Notes: generated from the letters alone by a model not told the origin. 39,520 bases of DNA from Myxococcales bacterium UBA1660 (GCA_002320815.1 DCLA01000077.1:1-39520); one strand, 5' to 3'. Positions 7,681 to 14,741 are shown, numbered from the stretch's first letter. Translations and numbers: made by a program.

Positions 7681-8811
7681 ATGCTTCGACTCGTTCCATT
7701 CGTTTTGTTCGCGGCTTCGATGGGCGCACAGGGATGCGCGACGATCTCCCCCGGACGATTCGAGGGTTCCACCTTCTCCCACCCCGATTATTCGTATCAG
7801 GTGGTCGGCGAAGCCGGGCGGCTGATGCCCGGCGAATGGATCCTGGAGAACTACGGGGCCTCGGGGAGCGGCTACGAAGAGAAGGTGCGCGGGTTCTACT
7901 CCTCCGAGATGCGCGTCGACCGGAACGGGGACGGCGAGCTCGATTGGAGCGGTCGCGTGCGGAACTGGGATCTCCGTTTCCGCCACCGCTACTCCGGCGC
8001 GTTGTTGACGGTGGTGACGGCGCCGATGGATCAGACCTTCGCCGAGCTTCGAGCGGACGTCCTGGCCGGGCTTCTGCTCGAGCGGATCTCCGCCTCCGAG
8101 AGCCGCGTGGCGCTGCTCGAGGACGGCATCGCGGTCTCGGAGCGCACCTACGCCCCGCGGGTCATCTCGCAGGGCCCGATGGTGGTCGGCGGTCGGGATG
8201 CGTGGGAAGTGGTCTACGACCGCGTCGACGTGGAGCGCACGCGGATCGACCCCGGCGCCCGGCCGCGCCGGGAGGCGTTCGTCGTGGTGCGCACCGGCAT
8301 GCCCTGGGTGGTGAGTGGCGGCGGCCTGTCCCCGGCGAGCTTGCCGACCGCCATGGTCTTCCGCACCAGCGCGCTCGCGGCGGACTTCGCCGAGGCGCGG
8401 GATGCGCTGCACGGGCTGCTGGGGCGGGTCCGCTACTTCGACGCCATCTGGCCCCAGCGGCGCGAGGCGGTGCTGGCCTGTACCCAGCGCCCGGTCGTCG
8501 GATTCGCCGCCCGGATGGGTGGGGTCTACGTGCCTGGAGTCACGCCGGAAGAACGAGGCTGCATCCAGCAGGCGCTGAGCGGCGCCGCGCTGGAGCCGGG
8601 GTCGTACTCGTACGGGCACACCCCGCCGGAGCCTGCGGCGCCCGATGTCAGCGAGCCGGCCGTGGCGCCGGCCGTGACGCCGAATGACCCTCCGCCTGCG
8701 GAGTCGCGGCCTCCGGCAACGGAGCCGAACCCGGCGCCTGCCGTGCCGGAGACGGAGTCGCCGGCCGAGCCCTCGGCGACGGAAGCGCCGCCGGGCCCGG
8801 CGCCTCGGTAG
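7681..8811 (+). CDS. lipoprotein of unknown function with Pro/Ala/Glu-rich tail
   Basis: The product has 376 residues. The first 20 form a signal peptide ending A-Q-G-C, a weak but acceptable lipobox, so the mature protein probably starts at the cysteine near 19. The body (about 25-320) is rich in beta-type sequence, with RVDRNGDGELDWSGRV near residues 78-93 resembling a single calcium-binding loop. A cysteine near 260 and CIQQAL near 298 may pair. From about 325 the chain is a low-complexity Pro/Ala/Glu tail of the kind that spans the cell wall or stays disordered. It diverges from the PGDH gene and converges with the Coq4-like gene. I do not recognise the family. ATG 7681 is preceded by TAGAGA at five bases, a near match to the leaderless pattern. 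Confidence 0.75.
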   Translation: MLRLVPFVLFAASMGAQGCATISPGRFEGSTFSHPDYSYQVVGEAGRLMPGEWILENYGASGSGYEEKVRGFYSSEMRVDRNGDGELDWSGRVRNWDLRFRHRYSGALLTVVTAPMDQTFAELRADVLAGLLLERISASESRVALLEDGIAVSERTYAPRVISQGPMVVGGRDAWEVVYDRVDVERTRIDPGARPRREAFVVVRTGMPWVVSGGGLSPASLPTAMVFRTSALAADFAEARDALHGLLGRVRYFDAIWPQRREAVLACTQRPVVGFAARMGGVYVPGVTPEERGCIQQALSGAALEPGSYSYGHTPPEPAAPDVSEPAVAPAVTPNDPPPAESRPPATEPNPAPAVPETESPAEPSATEAPPGPAPR

Positions 8812-8828
8812 GACGCGCCGCCGCGAGC

Positions 8829-8873
8829 CGCGCTGGCCCGACTCGCGCTGGCCCGACTCGCGGTCCCCGGACT
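8829..8873. repeat. three tandem 15-bp units between convergent genes
   Basis: CGCGCTGGCCCGACT occurs twice in perfect tandem (8829-8843 and 8844-8858), followed by a diverged third unit (8859-8873) and the start of a fourth. It fills most of the 69-bp gap between two convergent stop codons and codes for nothing. Confidence 0.7.
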
Positions 8874-8880
8874 CGCTGGC

Positions 8881-9399
8881 TCAGGCGCCCTCGAGGCCGA
8901 TGAGCGCGCGTAGCTCGCCGAGGCGGAGGTCGAGCAGCTCCTCGTAGGGGCGGCCGACGCGGTAGAGGGTTCGCATGGACCGGGCGCGCCGGAAGGCGCG
9001 CCATACGCGCAGCGGGTTCAGCACCAACCCGGCCGAGACCGCGAGCCCGTTGTAGAGCCACGCGGCCAAGGTGTCGCAGCCGGCGCGGAGCTCCCAGGCG
9101 CCGATCTCCGCTTCGCCGACGTAGTCGGCGCCGTACCCGGTGGCGACGTGGTGGAGGTCGTGGAAGCGCACCAGCGCCCTTCGGCCGGGCGTACTGGGGA
9201 GGGGGATGGTCCACGGGCCGAAGGGGATCGGGACGGTGGGGCTGTCGTAGGCGTCGGTCGAGAAGCCGTTGGCTTCGAGGAAGTCGTCCAGGGCCTCGGC
9301 CACGGTGGGGTCGGTCGTGCTTCGATGTGCCATCAGGAAGGAATCTGGCGGCGACGGTCCTCCGACCATTCGCGTTCGCAGAACGGAATCGTCAGTCAT
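8881..9399 (-). CDS. Coq4-family protein
   Basis: Taken from the ATG at 9399 the product has 172 residues. It carries the H-D-x-x-H-x(11)-E metal-ligand motif of the Coq4 family intact: His80, Asp81, His84 and Glu96 within RFHDLHHVATGYGADYVGE. Coq4 acts in ubiquinone biosynthesis, where recent work links it to decarboxylation and hydroxylation of the ring; a role in quinone or another lipid-like ring metabolism is inferred. A short hydrophobic stretch follows (WLYNGLAVSAGLVLNPL), as expected for membrane association. The protein is shorter than typical Coq4. The start is uncertain: ATGs at 9369 and 9333 are also in frame and none has a good Shine-Dalgarno. It shares an intergenic region with a divergent TetR-type regulator that may control it. 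Confidence 0.75.
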   Translation of the reverse strand: MTDDSVLRTRMVGGPSPPDSFLMAHRSTTDPTVAEALDDFLEANGFSTDAYDSPTVPIPFGPWTIPLPSTPGRRALVRFHDLHHVATGYGADYVGEAEIGAWELRAGCDTLAAWLYNGLAVSAGLVLNPLRVWRAFRRARSMRTLYRVGRPYEELLDLRLGELRALIGLEGA

Positions 9400-9403
9400 T
9401 CCA

Positions 9404-9419
9404 GGTGCCTGGCGGCACC
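9404..9419. promoter_or_regulatory. inverted repeat, candidate TetR operator
   Basis: GGTGCC (9404-9409) and GGCACC (9414-9419) form a perfect 6-bp inverted repeat with a 4-base centre, lying between the Coq4-like and TetR-type starts. CCAGG/CCTGG at 9401-9412 overlaps it. Position and symmetry suit an operator of the divergent TetR protein; no experiment supports this. Confidence 0.35.
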
Positions 9420-9429
9420 GGGATGAAAC

Positions 9430-9439
9430 CATGTACATT
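9430..9439. promoter_or_regulatory. overlapping divergent -10 boxes of tetR and the Coq4-like gene
   Basis: On the plus strand TACATT (9434-9439) sits six bases before ATG 9446, the leaderless arrangement. On the minus strand TACATG (9435-9430) could be the -10 of the Coq4-like gene, giving a leader that contains the inverted repeat at 9404-9419. Overlap of the two boxes would couple the promoters. Confidence 0.35.
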
Positions 9440-9445
9440 CGTTCG

Positions 9446-9868
9446 ATGGCGAGGAGGCGGAAGCCGAAGCAGGCGCGCTCGAAGGCGACGGTCGACGCCA
9501 TCGTCGAGGCGACGGGACAGATGCTCGCGCGCGAAGGCTCCCGAGCCACGGCGACCGGCGTCGCCGAGCGGGCGGGGGTCAGCGTCGGCTCCCTCTACCA
9601 GTACTTCCCGAACAAGAAGGCGCTCATCGACGCCTTCCTCGAGCGACGGCTCGACCGGATGGTGGCGGTCGGGGTCGCGCTCCTGCGCGCGCACCCCGAG
9701 TGGCTCGGCGACCGGGATCCGGAGCTGGTGGTCATGGTCGCCTTCCACGCGCTCCGGGGGGCGCTCTTCCGCATCGTGGCCACCGCGCCCGAGAAGCTGG
9801 ACGATCCGAACCTGGTCGCGCTGCTGACCGACGGCGTACGCGGCTTCGTGCGCCCGCCGCTCAGCTGA
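9446..9868 (+). CDS. TetR/AcrR-family transcriptional regulator, short
   Basis: From ATG 9446 the product has 140 residues. Residues about 10-62 are a clear TetR DNA-binding domain: AIVEATGQMLAREG, then ERAGVSVGSLYQYFPNKKAL, with the hallmark GSLYQYFPNK recognition segment. The ligand-binding part (about 65-140) is shorter than usual, since most TetR proteins have about 190-210 residues. TetR proteins are usually repressors of a neighbouring gene released by a small molecule, so the divergent Coq4-like gene is the obvious target. ATG 9446 is preferred over the in-frame ATG at 9431 because TACATT lies exactly six bases before it. The stop codon lies within TCAGCTGA, which also carries the stop of the convergent gene, so the two genes overlap by eight bases. 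Confidence 0.85.
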   Translation: MARRRKPKQARSKATVDAIVEATGQMLAREGSRATATGVAERAGVSVGSLYQYFPNKKALIDAFLERRLDRMVAVGVALLRAHPEWLGDRDPELVVMVAFHALRGALFRIVATAPEKLDDPNLVALLTDGVRGFVRPPLS

Positions 9869-10526
9869 AGACCTGCTGGAGGTCGTGGGGCCGCGAGCGC
9901 CCGGCGGCTTCGGTCTGGAGCGCGCTGGTCCGTAGGACGACCACCGCCGCGAAGGCGGCGCTCACGAGGCTCGCGAGATCGTTCGCCACGTACCAGCGGG
10001 TGTTGGCGATAAAGCTCTCGAGGCTCTGGTCGTCCAGCCGGAACACGACGTTGCCGATCAGGTTCCCGATGATCCAGAAGGCCCACCAGGTGTTGATCCA
10101 CCACGGCGGGTTCAGGGCGCTCACCTCGTCGCGGACGACGCGCTCCCCCACGGCCCAGGCCTCGCGGACGATCTGGAACGGGCGGACCAGGTTGAGGAAG
10201 GGGGTGAACCACCCGCCGACGGCCCAGCCCTTCCCGTGCGAGCGGATGCCCCCGAGGGCGTCGACGTTCGCGTAGGCGCGGTAGGTCCAGACGAGAAAAG
10301 TGATCACGGTCCCGATGAAGACGATGAGGGTGATCGCGCCGATGAGGTTCTGGCGTAGGTCGTTCGACTCGGCCTCCGCCATCGTGTAGTCGCCGATGAC
10401 CATCCGCTCGAGCAACGCGTGCTGCGCGAGGGTGGAGACGATGCTCACCAGGTCCGTCAGCATCGAGAGGCAGAGGAACACTGCCAGCACCGAGCCGAGG
10501 GTCTTGATGGGTTTGAACGGCGTCAT
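9861..10526 (-). CDS. DUF4328-type membrane protein
   Basis: From ATG 10526 the product has 221 residues; a GTG at 10544 is an in-frame alternative. About five hydrophobic segments are visible, near residues 8-30, 62-85, 97-112, 135-155 and 165-190. The segment WTYRAYANVDALGGIRSHG followed by GWFTPFLNLVRPFQIVREAW, with its polar loop after the second helix, matches the pattern of DUF4328 membrane proteins found in actinobacteria and myxobacteria, whose function is unknown. A hydrophilic tail ends the protein. It overlaps the convergent TetR gene by eight bases. No Shine-Dalgarno is obvious; TAGTCC about 20 bases upstream of the ATG could be a -10. Confidence 0.78.
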   Translation of the reverse strand: MTPFKPIKTLGSVLAVFLCLSMLTDLVSIVSTLAQHALLERMVIGDYTMAEAESNDLRQNLIGAITLIVFIGTVITFLVWTYRAYANVDALGGIRSHGKGWAVGGWFTPFLNLVRPFQIVREAWAVGERVVRDEVSALNPPWWINTWWAFWIIGNLIGNVVFRLDDQSLESFIANTRWYVANDLASLVSAAFAAVVVLRTSALQTEAAGRSRPHDLQQVFS

Positions 10527-10593
10527 CGGCGCCGAGGTTCGCACGGGACTACCGGAATGTCACCGCCGGGAGTCCCTGAGGTCGGACGCCGTC

Positions 10594-11061
10594 TCAGCGG
10601 GTGATCGCTCGCTGACAGGCGGCCTGGAGCGCGTCGGCGTCCCAGCGGACCGCGCCCAGCGATTGGGCGTTGGTGGCCATCCAGGTCGCGGCGGGGCCGA
10701 GCTCGCCGAAGACCTTGGTGGGGTTCTTCGGGCGACCGAGGAGCATCGCGGTCCCCAGGAAGCCGCGGACGGCGCTGGCCAAGAGACCGCGCACCAACAC
10801 GATGTGCGCCGCGCCGACGTCGTGGACGGCGCGCTCGGTGTAGTCCTTGACCGCGGCGCGCACCTCGGCGCTGAACGCGGGGGTCCCGGAGACGATGAGG
10901 TTCATCAGACCGGTCCCCTTCGGGTTCCGCTGCTTCACCGCGAGGGCTTGGCGTCCCCACTCGTGCATCTGGTCCACGTTGGGCGCGTCGAACCACACCG
11001 CGAGGTGCATGTTGCGGACGACGACCTGCCGACTCTTCGCGTCCTCGTAGACGATGTCCAT
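10594..11061 (-). CDS. small protein of unknown function, paralogue of 13182-13676
   Basis: The product has 155 residues, with no signal peptide or membrane segment, so probably cytoplasmic. I do not recognise a named family. The layout of strand, helix, strand and long helix (VRNMHLAVWF, LMNLIVSG, AHIVLVRGLLASAVRGFLG) could fit a SpoIIAA/STAS-like fold, but this is inference. Side by side with the protein at 13182-13676, both keep an opening M-x-[IL]-V, a hydrophobic strand ending in an aromatic and then x-P, an A-F-x-A-E helix start, a V-R-x-F-L helix and a closing F-G-x-x-x-x-A-A-x-W-x-A. The pair are distant paralogues. The start is slightly awkward: AGGAG lies directly against the ATG. 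The first in-frame ATG downstream (residue 18) would cut the conserved strand. Confidence 0.68.
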   Translation of the reverse strand: MDIVYEDAKSRQVVVRNMHLAVWFDAPNVDQMHEWGRQALAVKQRNPKGTGLMNLIVSGTPAFSAEVRAAVKDYTERAVHDVGAAHIVLVRGLLASAVRGFLGTAMLLGRPKNPTKVFGELGPAATWMATNAQSLGAVRWDADALQAACQRAITR

Positions 11062-11174
11062 CTCCTGGATCGAGCCACAGGCGAGCGACGGAGGCCAGAC
11101 CCGCAGGCGGGGACGGTACGCCTTCACGGTCGCCGTTCGGGCCGCTCGTGAGGCACTGCCCGGCGCCGTAGGGG

Positions 11175-11180
11175 TAGGAT
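11175..11180 (+). promoter_or_regulatory. TAGGAT, probable -10 box before ATG 11188
   Basis: TAGGAT ends seven bases before the ATG at 11188, matching the local leaderless pattern. It overlaps the in-frame ATG at 11179, which argues that 11188 is the true start. Confidence 0.42.
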
Positions 11181-11187
11181 GGCGGCG

Positions 11188-11577
11188 ATGCCCTTTCATC
11201 AGAGCCCCTACGCCCGGGACGCCAAGCCGACGCCGCCGCTCCCCGAGCCGGAGACGCGCGAGGCCCAGGGATACGTCGCCGGGACCGGCGGGCGTGCGCG
11301 CCGCGTCTGGGCCATCGCGTTCTGGGCCGGGGCCGCGGTGATGGCGCTCCTCACCGGGGTCGCGGGCTACGGCTCCGAGACGGCCGGCGTGGCCATGGCC
11401 TACCTGAGCGCGGCGGTGCTGGGCTTCGCCGCGGGCGGCTATGCCGGGGTGGTCCGGGCGCAGCGGGCCGGACCCCGGGTGGGCGGCCCGCTCCCCTACG
11501 TGGCGGCGGTGGTGGGGATGGTGCTGGCGGTCGGCGCGGCGCTGCTCTTCTTCGAGGGCATCTGGCCCGCGCTCTGA
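11188..11577 (+). CDS. small integral membrane protein
   Basis: The product has 129 residues from ATG 11188 (132 from ATG 11179). A proline-rich polar N-terminus of about 40 residues is followed by three hydrophobic segments: AIAFWAGAAVMALLTGVAG, VAMAYLSAAVLGFAAGGYAGVV and PYVAAVVGMVLAVGAALLFF. No catalytic motif is seen and I do not recognise the family. The start at 11188 is chosen because TAGGAT lies seven bases before it and overlaps the alternative ATG. Its 3' end overlaps the 3' end of the convergent pseudouridine synthase gene by about 80 bases, which is unusually long and means the C-terminal coding sequence of one of the two is constrained on both strands. Confidence 0.68.
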   Translation: MPFHQSPYARDAKPTPPLPEPETREAQGYVAGTGGRARRVWAIAFWAGAAVMALLTGVAGYGSETAGVAMAYLSAAVLGFAAGGYAGVVRAQRAGPRVGGPLPYVAAVVGMVLAVGAALLFFEGIWPAL

Positions 11578-12470
11578 TCGGCGAGCTCGCGCTCGAGCCG
11601 GGCCTCGAGGCGCTCGTCGGGCTCGCCGCGCTCCCGCGCTTCCCGGGCGCGCCGGGCGAGCGCCCGCCGCTGTCCCTGCCGGACCCGATCGCGGCCGCCG
11701 GTCGCGGTCCACAGGGCCTCGACCTCGGCCGGGTCGAGGAGGCGCCACGCGGCCTCGCCGAGCTCGCCCAGCGCGATGGGACCCACCTCGGTCCGATGCA
11801 GGTGCGTGAGCCGGAGCCCGGCGCGGTAGCACATGCGGCGGATCTGGCGGTTCTTGCCGCCGTGCAGGGTGAGCAGGAGTTCGGTCTCTCCACGATCCGG
11901 CGGACCACCGACGACGGGGCGACCCGGGCGGACCGAGTGGATCCGCGTGTGCTCGGCGCGCAGGATACCGAGCGCGGTGGGGACACCGGTGACGAGCTGC
12001 CGGACCCGGGGGTCGTCCGCGGTGAGCGCCTCGGCGAGGGTCAGCCGATAGGTCTTCGGCACCGCGTGCTCGGGGCGCAGGATGGCGTTGGCCAGGTCGC
12101 CATCGGTGGTGAAGAGGAAGGCGCCGGTGGTCTCGCGATCCAGCCGGCCCACCGGGACGCTGCCGGCGGGCATCGTCGCCAGGGGGCCGCGGAGATCGGC
12201 GCGGCCCCGGGTCTCGTCCAGGGTCGCGGTCACGCCCGCGGGCTTGTGGAAGAGCACGGTGTGCTGCTCGGTGCGCGGGCGAACCCGGACGCCGTCCAAG
12301 CGCACTTCGTCCTCGGGGAAGACCCAGCGCTCCAGGTCCGGCGCGACGCGGGCGCCACGGACGACCAGGGTCACCCGCCCCGCGGCGACGGCGTCGGCCA
12401 CCCCGCGCCCCCGGAGCGGCGTCCCGTCCCGCAGGAGCTTCTCCAACCGTCGCGGCATCTCGGGGCGCAC
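11496..12470 (-). CDS. RsuA/RluB/RluE/RluF-family RNA pseudouridine synthase
   Basis: The product has 324 residues from GTG 12470. Residues about 8-60 resemble the S4 RNA-binding domain (RRLEKLLRDGTPLRGRG and V-x-V-E-D-x-x-like spacing). The catalytic domain has VPVGRLDRETTG, the family motif G-R-L-D-x-x-T-x-G, whose Asp attacks uridine C6, and later LTLHGGKNRQIRRMC, the second family motif. It should convert a uridine of rRNA to pseudouridine; which site cannot be told. The last 80 residues are Arg/Glu-rich and then low complexity, and the end overlaps the convergent membrane protein gene by about 80 bases. GTG 12470 is preferred because TAGGGT lies five bases before it; ATG 12458 and an ATG at 12515 are in-frame alternatives. 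Confidence 0.87.
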   Translation of the reverse strand: MRPEMPRRLEKLLRDGTPLRGRGVADAVAAGRVTLVVRGARVAPDLERWVFPEDEVRLDGVRVRPRTEQHTVLFHKPAGVTATLDETRGRADLRGPLATMPAGSVPVGRLDRETTGAFLFTTDGDLANAILRPEHAVPKTYRLTLAEALTADDPRVRQLVTGVPTALGILRAEHTRIHSVRPGRPVVGGPPDRGETELLLTLHGGKNRQIRRMCYRAGLRLTHLHRTEVGPIALGELGEAAWRLLDPAEVEALWTATGGRDRVRQGQRRALARRAREARERGEPDERLEARLERELADQSAGQMPSKKSSAAPTASTIPTTAAT

Positions 12471-12475
12471 GCCGC

Positions 12476-12481
12476 ACCCTA
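12476..12481 (-). promoter_or_regulatory. TAGGGT, probable -10 box of the pseudouridine synthase gene
   Basis: On the minus strand TAGGGT precedes the GTG at 12470 by five bases. If real, it places the transcript start at that GTG and rules out the longer form beginning at 12515. Confidence 0.38.
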
Positions 12482-12527
12482 GCAGGAAGATGAAATAGCG
12501 GCCGTCGGCTGCCATTTCACCAACCCG

Positions 12528-13061
12528 CTAGAGCGTGCCCAGGCCGAGGGGGCAGCCGAAGGTCTCGTCGCCGACGGTGACGGTGAGCTCGCCTTCGTTG
12601 CGCATCAGCACCCAGCGGGTCTTGCGCTCCAGGCGTTCGGCGAGGTCGGCGACGAACGCCGGGTCCAGGTGGATGACCTGGACCTCGCCCGCCTGGTGGA
12701 TCTTCTTGCCGTCCATCTCGCGGGCCAGGGCCTCCTCGCCCTTGTGGCAGACGATGGTAACCCGCGCGCGCTTGCTGGCGATGTGGATCCGGTCGGCGCT
12801 GGGGACCCCCACGTCGACCCAGTGGGTGAGCTGCCCGGTGAGGTCGTGGGTCCAGAGGGCGGGCTCTTCGCTCGTGGAGAGCCCCCGGCCGAACTCGAGG
12901 CCCTCCTCGTAGAGGAGCCCGTAGCCGACGACCCGGGCACAGAGGCGGTCGGCGCCCTCCGAGGGGTGCTGAGCCACGCGGAGATCCAGGGTCTCGTAGA
13001 CCCCGCGGTCGACGTCACAGATCTCCAGCTCGATGCGGTAGAGGGTCGCGGTGAGGGCCAT
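12528..13061 (-). CDS. yaeQ: YaeQ family protein
   Basis: The product has 177 residues, close to the usual length of YaeQ (about 180). The start MALTATLYRIELEICDVDR, the segment AQHPSEGADRLCARVVGYGL and the segment ALWTHDLTGQLTHWVDVG-P follow the YaeQ pattern closely. YaeQ has a PD-(D/E)XK nuclease-like fold; the family's function is unsettled, and an old report of haemolysin or RfaH-like activity is not well supported. In this copy E-F-G-R-G-L-S-T-x-x-E-P and W-V-D-V-G supply candidate acidic active-site residues. It is cytoplasmic by sequence. It is separated by about 57 bases from the pseudouridine synthase gene downstream on the same strand. The ATG is preceded by TAGGCT at seven bases. 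Confidence 0.9.
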   Translation of the reverse strand: MALTATLYRIELEICDVDRGVYETLDLRVAQHPSEGADRLCARVVGYGLLYEEGLEFGRGLSTSEEPALWTHDLTGQLTHWVDVGVPSADRIHIASKRARVTIVCHKGEEALAREMDGKKIHQAGEVQVIHLDPAFVADLAERLERKTRWVLMRNEGELTVTVGDETFGCPLGLGTL

Positions 13062-13068
13062 CGCCGGG

Positions 13069-13074
13069 AGCCTA
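13069..13074 (-). promoter_or_regulatory. TAGGCT, probable -10 box of yaeQ
   Basis: On the minus strand TAGGCT lies seven bases before ATG 13061, with no Shine-Dalgarno, again the leaderless layout. Confidence 0.42.
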
Positions 13075-13169
13075 CCGAACCGAGCGCCGAGGGGGGCCGG
13101 GGATCGACCGTGGCCGCGAGGGGGCGGGCGGGCACACCCAGGTTTTCGGCACGTGACCCGATCGGGGGA

Positions 13170-13175
13170 TATGCT
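13170..13175 (+). promoter_or_regulatory. TATGCT, probable -10 box before GTG 13182
   Basis: TATGCT lies exactly six bases before the GTG at 13182. It is the main support for that start, because the open frame continues far upstream without similarity. Confidence 0.45.
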
Positions 13176-13181
13176 CCGGGG

Positions 13182-13676
13182 GTGCAGCTCGTCCCGATCA
13201 GCGACGGGGAGAATCACCGGGTCGCCGGTCTCGGCAACGTGCTCGTCTGCGTGTACTGGGGCGAGCCCTCCCTGGCGGCGCTGCACGATCGCGTGGAGTG
13301 GGTCGAGCGGACGATCGAGCGCGGGTCGCCGGTGGCGCTCTTCGTGGTCGTCACCGCCGACGCGGTGGGGAAGCTGCCGGGTCCTGCGTTTCGCGCCGAG
13401 TCCAAGCGGCAGGCCGCTCGCTATCGAGACTCGATCGTGTTGAGCGCGTCGGTCATCGAAGGGCAGGGGGTCACCCAGACCCTGGTCCGGAGTTTCCTGC
13501 GCGGCCTGGCCACGGTCGCGGGTCGGGGGATGTTGGTGCGCTTCTTCGGGGAGAGCGCCGGCGCCGCGAGCTGGGCGGCGGCGGCGATGGCCCCCCACGG
13601 CGGACCGGAGCCCGAGGCGATCCTGGAGGCCGTCGCCCGGGTCCGCGCCGCTCACGACGCCGCGCAGCGCGGGTGA
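13182..13676 (+). CDS. small protein of unknown function, paralogue of 10594-11061
   Basis: From GTG 13182 the product has 164 residues, with no signal peptide, so probably cytoplasmic. The family is not recognised. It shares with the protein at 10594-11061 the opening M-Q-L-V, the strand NVLVCVYWGEPS, an A-F-R-A-E helix start, the helix TLVRSFLRGLATVAGR and the closing FFGESAGAASWAA. An Ala/Arg-rich helix (ILEAVARVRAAHDAA) ends the protein. The two genes are about 2.1 kb apart on opposite strands, which suggests an old duplication with inversion or independent recruitment. The GTG start fits the leaderless pattern (TATGCT six bases before). Downstream it converges with the reductase gene across a hairpin at 13685-13710. 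Confidence 0.7.
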   Translation: MQLVPISDGENHRVAGLGNVLVCVYWGEPSLAALHDRVEWVERTIERGSPVALFVVVTADAVGKLPGPAFRAESKRQAARYRDSIVLSASVIEGQGVTQTLVRSFLRGLATVAGRGMLVRFFGESAGAASWAAAAMAPHGGPEPEAILEAVARVRAAHDAAQRG

Positions 13677-13684
13677 GCTGGGGT

Positions 13685-13710
13685 TCTCGTTCGGGCCCTT
13701 CCGGGCGAGA
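13685..13710. terminator. hairpin between convergent genes
   Basis: TCTCGTTCGG (13685-13694) pairs with CCGGGCGAGA (13701-13710) through ten positions, two of them G-T, around a 6-base loop. It sits between stops at 13676 and 13725, so it could end transcription from both sides. Confidence 0.5.
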
Positions 13711-13724
13711 GTGCCGCCGAACGC

Positions 13725-14741
13725 TCAGTCGATGCGGACGACGAGCTTCCCGAAGTTCTCGCCCTTCAGCATCCCGATGAAGGCCCCGGGGGCCTGCTCC
13801 AGGCCCGACACCACGTCCTCCCGGAAGCGGATGGACCCGTCGAGGACCGCCGGCGCCACCTGTTTGGCGAAGGTGCCGAACTCGTCGAAGTGGTCGGCGA
13901 TGATGAAGCCCTGGAGGCGCAGCTTCTTCTTCAGCACGGTGTTCAGGAGACCCACCGTCCGGTCGGGTCCCTCCGGGAGGGCGGTGGCGTTGTAGTGGGC
14001 CACCAGCCCGCAGAGCGGGATGCGCGCGTGGGGCTGCAGGAGCGGGAGCACCGGCCGCAGCACCGGGAGCCCGACGTTCTCGAAGTAGACGTCGACGCCG
14101 TCGGGGCAGGCCGCGCGGAGCTGCTCGGCGAAGTCGTCGGCGCGGTGATCCAGACAGGCGTCGAAGCCGAGCTCTTCGGTGGCGTAACGGCACTTGTCCG
14201 CGCCGCCGGCGACCCCCACGGCGCGCGCGCCGGCGCGCTTGGCGAGCTGGCCCACCATGGAACCCACCGGTCCGGTGGCCGCGGCGACGACCAGGGTCTC
14301 GCCCTCCTTCGGCTGCCCGATGTGCTCGAGGCCCCACCACGCCGTGAACCCGGGCATGCCCAGCGCGCCCAGGGCCAGCGAGAGCTTCGACTCGGGGAGG
14401 TCGAGCTTGCGCAGGGTGTTCCCGTCGACCGCGGCGTAGCGCTGCCAGCCCCCCATCGCGAGCACCAGGTCACCCTCGGCGTACCCCGGGTGGCGGCTCT
14501 CCTCGACGACGCCGACGGTGCCGCCGATCATGACCTCGCCCACCGGGACCGGCGGGGCGTAGGAGGGCGCGTCGCTCATGCGGCCGCGCATGTAGGGGTC
14601 GAGCGAGAGGTAGCGATTCCGCACGCGCACCTGGCCCTCGGCGGGGCTCGGCGGCGCGCTCCGGGAGGTCTCGAAGTTCGCGGTGGTCGGCTCGCCCTCG
14701 GGACGGGAGGCGAGGCGGATCTGGAGGTTCTCTTCGCTCAT
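13725..14741 (-). CDS. NADP-dependent MDR oxidoreductase (CurA / leukotriene-B4-dehydrogenase type)
   Basis: The product has 338 residues and is a zinc-free medium-chain dehydrogenase/reductase. The N-terminal domain shows RNRYLSLDPYMRGRMSD, the hallmark of the prostaglandin reductase/CurA group, and lacks the zinc-ligand cysteines of alcohol dehydrogenases. The nucleotide loop A-A-T-G-P-V-G is near residues 154-160, followed by GQLAKRAGARAVGVAGG. VDVYFENVG and a Gly/Ala-rich closing part are also typical. These enzymes reduce the C=C bond of alpha,beta-unsaturated ketones with NADPH in the cytoplasm. The gene lies 77 bases downstream of the metallo-beta-lactamase-fold gene on the same strand, but a strong stem-loop separates them, so co-transcription would be partial at best. 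TAGGGA lies seven bases before the ATG. Confidence 0.9.
   Translation of the reverse strand: MSEENLQIRLASRPEGEPTTANFETSRSAPPSPAEGQVRVRNRYLSLDPYMRGRMSDAPSYAPPVPVGEVMIGGTVGVVEESRHPGYAEGDLVLAMGGWQRYAAVDGNTLRKLDLPESKLSLALGALGMPGFTAWWGLEHIGQPKEGETLVVAAATGPVGSMVGQLAKRAGARAVGVAGGADKCRYATEELGFDACLDHRADDFAEQLRAACPDGVDVYFENVGLPVLRPVLPLLQPHARIPLCGLVAHYNATALPEGPDRTVGLLNTVLKKKLRLQGFIIADHFDEFGTFAKQVAPAVLDGSIRFREDVVSGLEQAPGAFIGMLKGENFGKLVVRID

Noticed and set aside
7489..8619. N-terminal extension of the PGDH frame
   Set aside because: No similarity to the family, and a good Shine-Dalgarno fixes the GTG at 7488.
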